Shown here piece after piece: positions 35,805-47,371 of a DNA stretch of 61,788 nt. The notes under the pieces are model-generated. The model was not told where the DNA came from. It did not search any database and saw nothing but the letters and a program-made list of their open reading frames with translations. The position numbers and the translations under genes are program-made. The stretch covers positions 1-61,788 of the forward strand of contig JAAAUF010000023.1 in the NCBI GenBank assembly GCA_015499985.1, written 5' to 3'. This DNA comes from Haplosporangium gracile (taxonomy: Eukaryota > Mortierellomycota > Mortierellomycetes > Mortierellales > Mortierellaceae). Numbering within the stretch: position 1 is the first letter of the stretch; each line of letters begins with the position of its first letter.

Positions 35805-38730
35805 TTAAATAATATCGCACCCAAGGACACTCTGAACACCTCCAACAAGATGCAAACTACCCGTCACCAAAACCTGGACATGATCGACTCCCTCGGCAGC
35901 AGCTGCGGCCGTCTGACGCTTCACATAGTCATCAATCCAATTGACCGAGTGCTCGATCGAGGGCAACACCGTCGTCTCCAGCGCGGTCTCCTGTCCTTGT
36001 GCCAAGCCGACCTGTTTGATCCAGCAGGCCGCCAAGGTCTTTTGTGTCTTCAGCTCCAAATCCAGAGGCGCGTTGTTGTTGACCAGGTCGCCCTTGTACG
36101 TATTGGATGCGAATGTGATGGCAGGGGTGAAGATGGCTTGATCAAAGTGCACAGTCGACTGGATCGCTGCCAAAGGCTGCAACAACGCATCACCGTCTCT
36201 TGGGCCCGTGCAGTTGAACACCAACAGCTTCTTGACAGATCTATTGTCATCGATATTTGACGTTCATAAAATTAGTGAAATGCATAACACATGGAGATTT
36301 TGACAGAGCACAAGAATTTTACAGGATTTCCTTACCCATGGGTATTTTTGTGGCTCGCATCCTTGAACCACTCTGCACAGACACGAATACTCTCGGTCGT
36401 GTGGGCGCCGTCAAAGAACCAGGTGATCTTGGGCTTGTCGTCCCTCACCATGATCTGACCACGTCCTGGCCAACGAGCGCTCGAAAGTCCCTGAACAAAC
36501 TCTTGAGGCACATCTCCAGCAGATCCCTGAATCTTCTTGCCAAGAACCTTCTCAATCCAGATCTTGGACATGGCTGTCGCCAGAGCTGCATTGGCCACCT
36601 GGTGCTTTCCTGCCAATCCAATTGTTATTGTGCCCAATGCCTGCGATGTGAATGCAGGGATGACTTGAAGAGATGTCTATAAGGTGAGAATAAACAATCA
36701 AATGCGAAACCGTTCACTAACTTTGTTCGTCAGATTGCGCTAGCACAACTACACTCAGCAAAAATACTTACGTCAAGCTCCTTGGATCTGCTCTGGAGGA
36801 CATCGAGTCCCTCTGTAGGCTGCTCTGATGAGACAGCTGGGACGCCTTTCTTGAAGATACCACCCTTGTTCCATGCAATCTCTCCCAAAGTCGATCCCAA
36901 GACCGAGACGTGATCGATTCCAAGTGCAGCAACACCGCAAACAATGGGCTGATTAATAATGTTAGTTGAATCATAGGCACCGCCAACACCGACCTCCAGA
37001 ATAGCAACATCGACCTTCTCCTGCTTGAACACATGGAACGCCAATACTGTCAAGAATCGGAAATAACCAGGCTTCGACTTGTCCTATTGATAAGAGGTCA
37101 TGATTAGGAGTTTGAAATATTATAAAAATGAAACCAAGCAAGCGCTGAAAAGCTGCTCCTGTGGACTTACACCGGAGGAATCAAGGCGATCCCAGACGTC
37201 GAAAAAGTATTTTGCAAACAGATCCTGACTGATAGGGGCTCCATTGATCCTGATTCTCTCTCTAACCTCCATGAGATGAGGCGAAGTGTACAATCCTGTG
37301 AGATCCGTAATGAGTGAAGGCAGTGGTAGCAGAATAAAAGCACATCGTAAGTAACAGCAACGTTTGGGCAAAAGTGAGAAATGTCGCATTTCAAGGAAAA
37401 CAGACTTAATAGATAACCCCCCCCCCCCAAAAANNNNNNNNNNCAGAGTCAATCCTCCGCAATTATGGCGACAAGACCATAAAGACAGTACCCGTCTTGA
37501 TGGTCTTGTCGCCATAATTGCGGAGGATTGACTCTGTCAAGGCACAGGTCGAGCCCTTGCCCTTGGTGCCAGTGACGTGGATCATATTCAAGTCGTCAAA
37601 GTCCTTGGGCTGCACATCCCACGTAGTGACACGGAGAGACAGACAAAGAGAAAATTTTAACACCGATTAGCAATTTTGATAACAAACTAAATCAGTTTTT
37701 TTCCTTTTTCATTTGGTGGATCAATTTTCGATGGCTGCAATATCATCAACAAAAACAAGAGCAGTATTGGCGCCTATTCCCCTCCAATTGCTCCTGAAGC
37801 GGCTCCCTTTCGCTCATATATCCTGTTTCTGCAAGTTGTCCTTGAGGTTTCTGGTCAAAAAGTTCTGGCATGCACGTCGATCAAACATAGTTCTAACGGC
37901 CCGAGAAGAAGGGTGCGAAGTGGTAGATGCTCCTTAAGAATATGTATGGTTGCCTTACTTGATATCCACTGCGCTCGACAAAATCAATCATCTCTTGGAG
38001 CGCATTCTTGTTGGCGCTGCCCCCTGACTTGCGTACTGCTTCCAGCACTGCAAAGTTTGTCTGAAGTCCGTTGAGCTTATCAACGGCGTCCTATAAAAAA
38101 TACCAAAAAACACATTGGTCAAAGAGTTGAAGATAATCTCGTAAAAGAAAATACGCAAAAAAAAAGGAGACACTTTACGGCGTATGAGCGAGGCATTGGA
38201 CTAGGGAATATCTTGATACGGTCGTCAAGGTCTGTGGGAGCGGTTGTGAGGTGGGATGATTGTTGTTCCTGGGAAGAAGAGAAAGAGATAGACTGGACGG
38301 TTGAGGCGGCGGAAGTGAAAAGTCTGATCGGTTTGAGGGATGGTGCCGTTGAGTGAGTGAAGTGATGGGATCGAGTTGCTCTTGATGCCGTGGTGGTGGT
38401 GGTGGTGGAAGTAACTCGGGGATGGGAGGGAGAGGTATGAGAGAGACGAAGAAGAGTGGAAGTAGAAGAGGAAAAAGAAGAAGTAGAGGCAAAGAAAGAA
38501 GAAGAAGAGGTGAAAAAGCGAGTTGGGAAAGAAGAAGTTGAAGGGAGGACACACGTGCTTGAGACAAAGGGCTGTCTGAGTGGTGGCGTTAAAGTGGTGG
38601 TTGACAACGACTGGACGTGGACGCGGATGGGACGAGTCGAGGCAGAGGCAGAGGCAGAGGATGGGGTTGAGCGGAATAGGGATCGAGGAGGATGAGTGAG
38701 AGAGCGAGTCCCTGTGCGGACAATGAACAT
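35805..38730 (-). CDS. MET7: Folylpolyglutamate synthase
   Basis: Seven exons (38730-38179, 38090-37959, 37609-37492, 37295-37171, 37083-36772, 36676-36336, 36240-35805) join in frame to 671 residues. The enzyme adds glutamates to folates so they stay in cytosol and mitochondria for methionine, purine and thymidylate synthesis. Signatures are the ATP-binding loop VTGTKGKGSTCALTES, LYTSPHLMEVRERIRING, LEVGVGGAYDSTN, GIDHVSVLG, WFFDGAHT and the C-terminal VLVTGSLHLVGGV. The first ~178 residues are Ser/Thr/Arg-rich, with no acidic residue in the first ~80. They may be a mitochondrial presequence or partly a translated CT-rich leader. An in-frame ATG at 38196 (MPRSYADAVDKLNGLQTN) would give a 493-residue cytosolic form. 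Intron 3 contains the 10-N gap and an inverted copy of exon 3 sequence. Confidence 0.93.
37417..37443. other. Assembly gap next to a poly(C) run
   Basis: Twelve C (37417-37428) and five A are followed by 10 N (37434-37443). The gap size is probably nominal. It lies in intron 3 of folylpolyglutamate synthase. Confidence 0.95.
37444..37536. repeat. Near-perfect inverted repeat beside the gap
   Basis: Bases 37444-37486 are the reverse complement of 37494-37536 with one mismatch, around a 7-base loop. The right arm is true exon 3 of folylpolyglutamate synthase; the left arm falls in its intron next to the N run. This looks like a fold-back assembly artefact rather than genomic sequence. Confidence 0.9.
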
Positions 38731-39583
38731 GGCGCGCGCGTGTTGATCAGCAACGACGAGGAAAGGGAAAGAGAGGGTGTGTGTATGAGAGTGGTGGAGG
38801 ATAGAAGGGAAGGGAAGGGAAGGGAAAGGAAAGTGAGCAAGACTAGTGTGTGTGATAGAGAGGGTGTGTATGCGAGCTGTATGCAAAGTTGATAATGCAG
38901 TGGCGTGCTTTTGGTTTGCTGTTTCGTGGTTGGATGGATCAACTAGAGGAGAAGAAAAGAGGAAGGTGAGAAAGATACAAGATAAAAACAAAATGACAAA
39001 GGAAAAAGGGAAAAAGGGAAAAAGGAAAAAAAGACAAGCGATGGGGTGTGATCTCCTCGCTCCATTCATTCACAGTTATGGTCGTCGTTCGTCGTTGCTC
39101 ATCAGCCAGACAAAACAACTACTCCGTCCCCTTGCTCCTCTTATTCCTCTCCTTTCCTCATTTTCCCTTCAACTCTCCTCGATGTCTCTAACACTGTGTG
39201 TATCTCCCTGGGATTCTTCGGTTTACCCTTCCGCGCGGGGCCGTCTCCCGCTGACTCAAAAAGTCAAAATTCCTCCCTCTCCTCTTCGTGTCACAGTCAT
39301 GATAATATGTGAGAGCGGAGATGGTGAGCGCCCACAACTCTTTGTCTTTTTTCTTTTGGGGCGGATATTACTTGCCTTCCTGTCCCCTTACGGATGATTA
39401 GAAAAAATGTTTGATAGTGAACAGATATGAAATGCAAAATGGGTTGTTGCCCTTTTAATTATAAAGGACCAATGTAGCGCTGAGGATGTGCCAGAAAGAA
39501 TGAAATGCGTGTAGTGGGGGATAAGAAAAAACTAATACGAGTTGACAAAGGGAAAGTGAAAAATAAAACTAAACAGAGTGTAT
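38731..39583. other. Intergenic, promoter of folylpolyglutamate synthase
   Basis: The + strand is purine-rich from 38731 to about 39050, so the minus strand is CT-rich, the leader style of this genome. A GGGAA tandem lies near 38808-38832. The rest holds the RPA135 3' end. Confidence 0.45.
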
Positions 39584-42500
39584 CTATGGTTGCGTCTTCA
39601 ATGTCACCTTGATACCCATGCTCATGAGCTCAGTGGCAAGGTATCTGAAGACATATGGAAGTGCGATCTGATCAATTGCCGACGACGTTTGACAGGCTCG
39701 GCACTCAATCTCCCGCACGCCCGACAACGCAGCCGAGGCATGGGTCGAGATGGGCGAAGTAATGCTTCCACACTTTGTGCAGATATTGCAGAGCGAGTAG
39801 TCCGAACAGTTCATCAGACGATCCTGAAGCAAGTACGACACTCCGTGAGCCAGCAGCGAATCACGCTCCATCTCTCCGAAACGAATACCTCCAGCACGCT
39901 TACGACCCTTGACAGGCTGCATCGTAAGGTTGTGCACTGGTCCTGTCGTACGCACCTGGTACTTGTCAGCAACCATATGACGAAGACGCTGGTAGTAAAC
40001 GACCTAGGGAAATAAAACGCGTAACACAGATACAAAATATGTCAATGAAACAGTTTGAGGCAGCAACAACAGCGATGCCAAAAAGAGGAAGAACTTACTC
40101 CGAGGTAGATGTCGACCTTGAACTCCTGTCCGGTAATACCACTGTACATGGGCTCGTTTCCATGGTAGTTGTATCCGGCAGACTTGAGCTGCTCACCAAA
40201 GTAATCGGCAGCAGTGAAAGTCTCGTTGAAGGTGAAGGGCGTGGCATCCTGAGCAATTCCGTGAAGAGCTCCACTTTTTCCTGCCAAACTTTCGACAAAC
40301 ATTCCGATGGTCATACGAGAGGGGAAAGCGTGAGGGTTGATGATGACATCAGGCTGAATACCAGACTCCGAAAAGGGCATGTCGATCGAGGGCCACTTCT
40401 GGGAGCAAACACCCTTTTGTCCGTGACGAGACGAGAACTTGTCTCCGATAATGGGCGAACGGGTGATACGGAACTTGATGTGGATCTTCTGAAGCTCAGT
40501 GTCACCGTTGTCCGAACCCAGGAGACGAACGTCGTCAACGATACCATCCTCCATACCCTTGTACTTCTTAATCGAGGTCTTTCCGGTGGTGTCGTCAATA
40601 TAGGCGCAGATGGGATCACCCTCTTTCAAGGTCACTCCGATACAGGGCAGACCGTCGTTATCCAACTTCTCTCTCCAGGACCGAGGAGCATCCAATCCCA
40701 AACCAAAGTGGTGGAGAACAGGCTCGCCACGGACTCTAAAGTCGCCCAAATCGATAATCTCGGACTTGTAGATGGTACCGTAACCGAAACCACGCTCGTG
40801 CGATGACTTGTTCAAGATCATGGCATCCTCCATATCGTAACCGGTATAGGAAATGACGGCAACAACTGCGTTCATTCCGTTAGGGAAGCCATCAATACCG
40901 TAGGTGTCGTTAAGGGCAGGACGGACGATAGGGGTCTGGCCGGTCTGGAGGCGATACATCTTGTTGTCGGTACGGTACTTGATGGCGGTGGCGGGGGTTC
41001 CCATACTTTGCTTACCCATCTGACACTGGTACATGTTACGAGGCGACTGGTTGAAGTCGGAAAAGGGAGTCAAGTTGGCCAAGATACTGAGCATGCTTGT
41101 GGGGGCGAGCTCTTGATGGGTGCTCTCGCCAGGACGGATCTCGTCGTCCATGCAGGCAATCTCCATGTAGACCTGCTCGAAGGATCCGACCATGTCAGTC
41201 TTGCCGTTGGCCAGGTAGCGAACAGGGCGCATCATACGTGCGGGTGAGGAGAAGATGTAGAAACCGGGGTACTGACCACCTTGGGAGATAGGGACGTAAC
41301 CCAACTCGACATCCAAAGGGATGGCACCTTGGTGGGTTCCAGAGACCTTGTAGTGGCGGAGGGCATCAGCGACCTTCTTGGCCTCATCCGAGGAGCAGTA
41401 TCCAACAATACGACCATCCAACTGAACAACGATTGTCTTTTGGCCACGGGCTGGGACCAAAGTCTGAGACACTCCGAGGGAGGCGAGGATGGCGGGGATG
41501 CGCGAGACATCGGCGGGCTCAGTAATGACCTTGCAAGTGTGTGACAAATGGTTCAAAAGACCACAAGGAGAACCATCAGGAGTATGGACAGGGCAGAGGA
41601 ATCCCCAGGCCTCGGGAAGCAGCTTACGAACGGTTGTAGTCTTCAACTCGGCGAAGAAGGAACCACGATGGATACAACGGAAATGGGCCAGGAAACGGTA
41701 AAAGTTCAGCTTCTCAGCAACGATGGTGTAACCGGTAGCCTGTTGCAGATCCAGACCAGTGTTGGACACCAGGTTTCCTGTAGCAAGGAAGTAAGACATC
41801 TTTGATCCAACATCCTGGAGTCCTGAAGTCTTCTGGAGTGTCTTTGTGAAATATTGGTCTATTAGCAATTAACAAAGTTATGATCGGCGGATGTTAGAGC
41901 TGCCTTCTAATCAAGAATCACATTTCTTTTGACAACCAAAAGTGAGTGAAGTACGTACTGTTCAAAAAATCGACTCCGGTGACCTTGCGACGCACATCCT
42001 GGTTGATCTGAGCTCTGATACCGTTCAACCAGTCCTCGATCTTCTCCTTGATAATAGATCCGTACAAGTGACCTCCGAGAAGGACTTCCTGATGCTGAGG
42101 AGAATCGGGGTTGTCAGGAGAACACTCGCCAGCGACCAAGGCATAAACTTTGCGGATCATGAAGCTAAAAATTTGAGAAAAAATAACACAGAGTAGTAAG
42201 CATGGTTCTTTGCAGATCTCGTTCGAGGTATGAAGAGTAAGCAGCGTGTACTGGTATCCTCTGGATTGTGACACTTACATCAAGAGGTTGAATTTGTCAC
42301 GATTGTTCTTCAAGTGGACGAGGACAATCTTGCGCAAAAGCCCCTCTCCGACCTCGACATCGGTGTAATCCTCGGGGAAGTTCATAACGACTCTGAACTT
42401 GTCTCCCAAATACGCCAGGCACTGCTCGCGGGTGTGAAGGTTGTAGGACTTGAAGCTGCGCAACATGAGTTCTACGCGATCCGTCAAGAAGGTGTTCTCC

Positions 42501-43647
42501 AAATCGCCCAGCATGACAGCGTCGAAAATTTCCTTGTCCGAAGTATCAATCAAAGCCTATTTAGAAAAAGTGCACAAGATAATTGTAAGTATTTCAACTT
42601 GCATGGGAGAACACCATAGCCATATGTCTACAGCCTTGTCGCCGTGTAGTACCTTGAGGATAAGCATAGTGGGGACCAAGTACTCCTGCTTCCTCCATGC
42701 AAAACGCAACATGCTGCCTCCGTCGGTAAGGTAGTGGACAGTGTTGGTTTGTGAAGTTTGATCAGGGCGAGCGCAGCGAATGGCGGTACCGAAGGTGGAG
42801 TAGGTAGGTCCGCGGTTGGTGAAACTGGATCGGATCAAGGCAATAACGTGATTGCGTCGTGGCACAATCAAAAGACGGATCAATTTTTCGATACCGTTGA
42901 CCAAGAAATATCCTCCAAATTCCTCTGACTCCTCGTGGTGCTTGATCAGCTCCTTTGGGAAAGCGCCCTCCAGGTTACACCGATTCGAGCGGATCATGAT
43001 AGGGACGAGACCCATATCGCGAGTCTCCACAACAACGGGTCCATCGTTAACGCGCCAGGCGAGCTTGGCCTGAAGCTTTCCTTTGTATGTGTTCAAACGC
43101 TCTCTTGCCTACAATTCACAACGAGGGGTGATCGGTTTGTAAGTCTGGGGGGTTTTTTGAGGGCGTGCATAATTGATCCAGTGCAGGCAACAGTTGTAAA
43201 AGGTGGCGTGGAGCAAAGGAATTACCTCTGTAGGGTAGATCTGGCGGGTTGTTGAGTGGCGCTCCTTTTCTGAAAGCATGGGCTTGTTCAATGTGATCTC
43301 GTCAACCCAGACTATTTATTTAGAAGCAGATCCAAGTTAGTTGAAATAGTCTTAGACCAATAGTCTTCCAGCCATTATAGATGCAGTAGTAGAGGTGTGC
43401 ACATACAAGTCAACTTGTTTCCGAGCCCACCGCCGTGCATGTCAAAGACCGCCTTGGGTCCGATATCTTGGATCGCCAAATCCAAAAGACCAGACTTGGA
43501 GCCCTTGCCGAATTCCATAAGCGAGTTGAAAGCCTCGATATGGGGAGCGACGAGCTCCTGCAAGGCGGGGGTCTGGAAAGACTTGTCCGAGGGATTTTTG
43601 AAAATCCTCTCACGCTCCAAGGTGTTGAATTTTGCGATGGGTGGCAT
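39584..43647 (-). CDS. RPA135: DNA-directed RNA polymerase I second-largest subunit
   Basis: Seven exons (43647-43407, 43311-43226, 43108-42653, 42556-42279, 42164-41959, 41858-40099, 40003-39584) join in frame to 1148 residues (yeast 1203, human about 1135). It forms half of the Pol I active centre that transcribes rDNA in the nucleolus. The N-terminus FNTLERER and LQELVAPHIEAFNSLMEFG with LDLAIQDIGPK is Pol I-type, not Pol II or III. Catalytic-side motifs include GYDMEDAMILNKSSHERGFG, the hybrid-binding GDKFSSRHGQKGV and PDVIINPHAFPSRMTIG. The C-terminal KGRKRAGGIRFGEMERDSLLAHG and Cys-rich CNICTKCG with ECRACQ give the zinc-binding clamp region. Two CACGTG boxes lie 176-195 bp upstream of the start. 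It is followed on the same strand by folylpolyglutamate synthase 854 bp downstream, as a separate transcript. Confidence 0.96.
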
Positions 43648-43820
43648 GGTGGAGAGGTAAGAGGATGGAGCGGAGGAAAGGAAGAGGAGGGATGGAGGGA
43701 GGGAGTGAGGGAGGAGGAAGTGGCGGTGGTGAGGAATTCTTTCAACTCAAAGGAATGAGCCATGTCAAAAAAAAATATCTGTCCCTCACCACAACACAAG
43801 CCACATTTTGTATAGATCGG

Positions 43821-43843
43821 TTCACGTGATTTCTGCCACGTGG
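43821..43843. promoter_or_regulatory. Paired CACGTG boxes upstream of RPA135
   Basis: CACGTG occurs at 43823-43828 and 43837-43842, spaced 14 bp, upstream of the minus-strand start at 43647. The first is part of TTCACGTGAT and the second of GCCACGTGGC. They are likely binding sites for bHLH factors. Confidence 0.55.
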
Positions 43844-46800
43844 CACAGACCAGCTTTTGAAAAGCTGAGAATCCAAGTGGGCGGAAGGTAGTAGGGCTCT
43901 TTGTTTTTGGAGACTGCACGAATAAAGAATCCAAGCGTATTCATGGCGGGCTGTGATGCCATGCAGAGAGCTTGTAGTAAAAGAAAGTTTTCATCTTTTT
44001 AAGTGGCACCATGATATAAAATCAACCTGAGTTTGGTCAAAGCTGCGAGTCAATGCACAGACATTGTCCATGACCAACAAACACCCTCTTGAGGAGCCAA
44101 GAGCTACCTGAACAATAGATAGCACTTCGTGACATTTTGATTCATAATTTTGACTCGCTCCAGCGCCCATGAACAAACAACAATAACAAATGGCTGAATT
44201 TTCAATTTCCTTGAAAATTGGTGGCGTTAAATCTTTTCGACAAAGAGGGCAAGACGAGAAAAGAAAAAAACATAAAAGCGGAGCTACTATTTATCGGAAG
44301 AGGTCCTACCGCGGCGCGGTGCTTGGAGTAGCTGCACTTCGCCCATGTCTGGCTCTTTCCACCTGAATTGAGTCGTTTATTTTGACTTTCTTGATAACCA
44401 TTGCCTCAGCGCACAAGAGTCTGGAGATGGTCATCAGTAGTAGCCCAAAATAAAAATCAGTGGCCATTAGGAGAAAAGTAAGGGTGGAGAATTTACATTT
44501 ATTAAATTAGCGCCCATCATTTCTTTTTCTTCGTCATTACGCACCAAGCTAATCAGGGACACTCTTAGAGGTGTGAACCAACCCTAGATATCACTTTCTA
44601 CTTAAATGATACTACCAAAGCCGTTCACATCATCCGTTGTTCAGTCCATTCTCTTTCGTTTTTCGATGCCGCTCTCAAATATATTCACTTCCATTTTCAG
44701 TTGTTGTCGCCAATGCCTAACTTTCTGCCTAACACATGCAGTCTTGTTCATCCTTTGACGCAATACAACGTGTCCAATTAAAAGCAACTGGAGTAAGCAA
44801 TTAATAGCCAATAGCCCTACCCTGCTTTTTGGTTTTTGTCCAATTTGCATGTGAGATAACGGTATTGCTCGTCAAGAGAAAGCTCGCTTCTTTTCTCCGA
44901 CAAGTTGCCTCTCATTTATCTCAGTTGTCCTAGTTTGACGAAGCGCACATTGAAACTGGACAAGGAGGAGTGAGAGTTAATGGTGACATTTGCGCAATGC
45001 ACAAAAAAACTACCCTCCATTATTCTAGCTCTTCCAAAGCTGCTAATTGTCTTTGTCTACTTTGATACTGACGAATGCTATTTACATGCTGATGCACAAT
45101 CCGGAAAAGCGTAACAACGAGGAGAGAAGGTGAGGGTGAGGAGATGGGCGATAGAGTAAACACGAGTTTGCTCCTACAGAGACAGGCAGACCAAGGTAGT
45201 GGGTCGTAACCTCACATCTACTCCTTCTCCTTTCTTTTCCTTACCAACGCTGCTCTGTGTATACGTGTGTGAGAATGTAATTGCTCCTGTTTTGTTTTCT
45301 CCTTGGTAAAGAAACTGTAATTGAAAGGCGTGGAAAAAAAGGCTGCAACTCCAAACAAACTTCGTCTGAAAAGAATGAAACTCCAATAGAACAATAAAGC
45401 AGCCATACATGTCGAAAGAAATGTGGAAAGGAGTCAAAGATGGGAGGAGATGCAAAGATGCAGATGCATGAGGAAAATAGAATCAAGTAGCACAAAAACA
45501 TAATGAAAGCTTTGAAAAAATGCGGTGTTCAATTCAACGTCTCCCAACGCTAAATACTTGAACATAGGTACAAGAGGAATGGAGAGACAATGAAGAGATA
45601 GTGGAGAGAGAGGAAGTAGAGCGTAGGTGGTGGTTTTGATCGCATACATTCACTTTTAAGCAGACGAAAACACGAGGGGTTACAGAGTAATAATCAAAAA
45701 GCGTTCAGCCAACACGACTTTTTCATTCAGGAGGCTAACAAAATGCTGCCGACCATCCATGATCGGCATGCATAAACCTGCAAATATATCAATTTATCCA
45801 ATTGACAAATTCGTTTTGTTACTGCTGGTTTGTTTTTGTTTTGTACCTTTGCCATTGCCGTTTGCCATCTGCCTCTCCCTCACGCACCCAGTCTGTTCTA
45901 GCCCCCTTTTTTGAATGTGCGCCGTGCCCTGATTATTTCAATCCAATGAGAATTTTTTCCACCTCGGGATAGCGTTTAAAGTTTCCCGTCAGCTCATAGA
46001 AAAAAAAAAAGAAATGGTGTTGGAGAGTGGGTTCACGAACTCACTCAAGCCCTCACCTACTCTCGTTACTTGATGTCTTTCTTTTCCCATGGTTGAATGT
46101 GGGACCATGCTGCCATTTATCTGGGCTACATCCTCTCCCTCCTTCTCTGGGAAATCCAAACCAGTTTGGCCATTGTGAAAAAAACCATAAAAAAGAGGGT
46201 TCCAAAAAAATTAAATTTATCAGAGACGCCGCCCTAGTAAAGTTCAGAAGCTATTCGCTGTCCTCCCAAATCTAATTGCGATCGAAGAAAAAAAATACAA
46301 AAAATAACTCAGACTCGGCCGGAAGGCAAACCCTCGTCTCGGTCCCGACGATTGCAATAAAAACAAAATAATAAAACATAACACACAGAGGCGCCCCTGT
46401 TTCCAGCGAAAGAAACGTCATGCAATAGGGGTTGAGAACGCATAACGAGAAAAAAAAGTAGACTACGAAATAATTGGCTTTTTTCGTTACCCCTGTCCTT
46501 CCTTCGTTGCTTAGTTACGGATATTGCGGTGGCCGTTGACAAGAGGAGGGGGCGCCGGAATACTTACATAAATGGCAGAATTGACTACGATTTCGACTGT
46601 TTGTGCGCAAGCAAACGTAAACAGAATCCACGAGCGAAAAGTATGAATCAATTGAAATGGCAATCTTAATAGAGCAACGTAGTTTCAGCCCAACTCTCGG
46701 ATTAGACTTTTTTTTGTGTATGTGAGTTCGTCGCTCGATTGGGAAATACGGAAATTAGTAAAAGAGCAGAGAAAACGTATTCAAGGAGGATTACATGACG

Positions 46801-47310
46801 ATGGTGTAGTACAGGGTAGACTCTTTGGCAAAAAAAGAAAAATGGGGGACCTACATGGATGTATAAGCGTACGAAACAAAAGATCTTGATCGAAGAAACC
46901 CTGCGAGAGACATGGCAATAGAATTGCATGGAAGCACTTCAATTAGGCTATGGAAGTACCTATCTGTTCTCCTGTGATCAACCCAGTAAGCAGTAGTTGA
47001 AACAATTCCTAGCAATTGTATTCCTGGCGTGTGTGTGTGTGCTCCTTTTCTCAGTAGGTTCGCTTTTACATTTTGTTTAACAAAAGAGGGCCTTTTCTTC
47101 CTTGAGTAACCATGTCATGCAAACGAGCGAAAGGGTGAAAAAAGAGTGTGTGTGCCTTTATATTAAGGAAAAAAGAGAGAAGAAAAGAAAAAGGAGATCA
47201 CATTATGAACAAGTGACGATGAAATGCCACACAGAGATTAGAATACTTTTTGACATGAAGCAATATAGCACTTTTCAAGCATACATATCACACAAGCCAA
47301 CCTTAAAAAA

Positions 47311-47371
47311 CAACAACAACAACAATAACAATAACATCAACAACAATAACAATAACAACGACAACAACAAC
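47311..47371. repeat. Imperfect CAA/AAT trinucleotide tract
   Basis: About twenty CAA, AAT and related triplets in a row in noncoding DNA. Confidence 0.85.
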
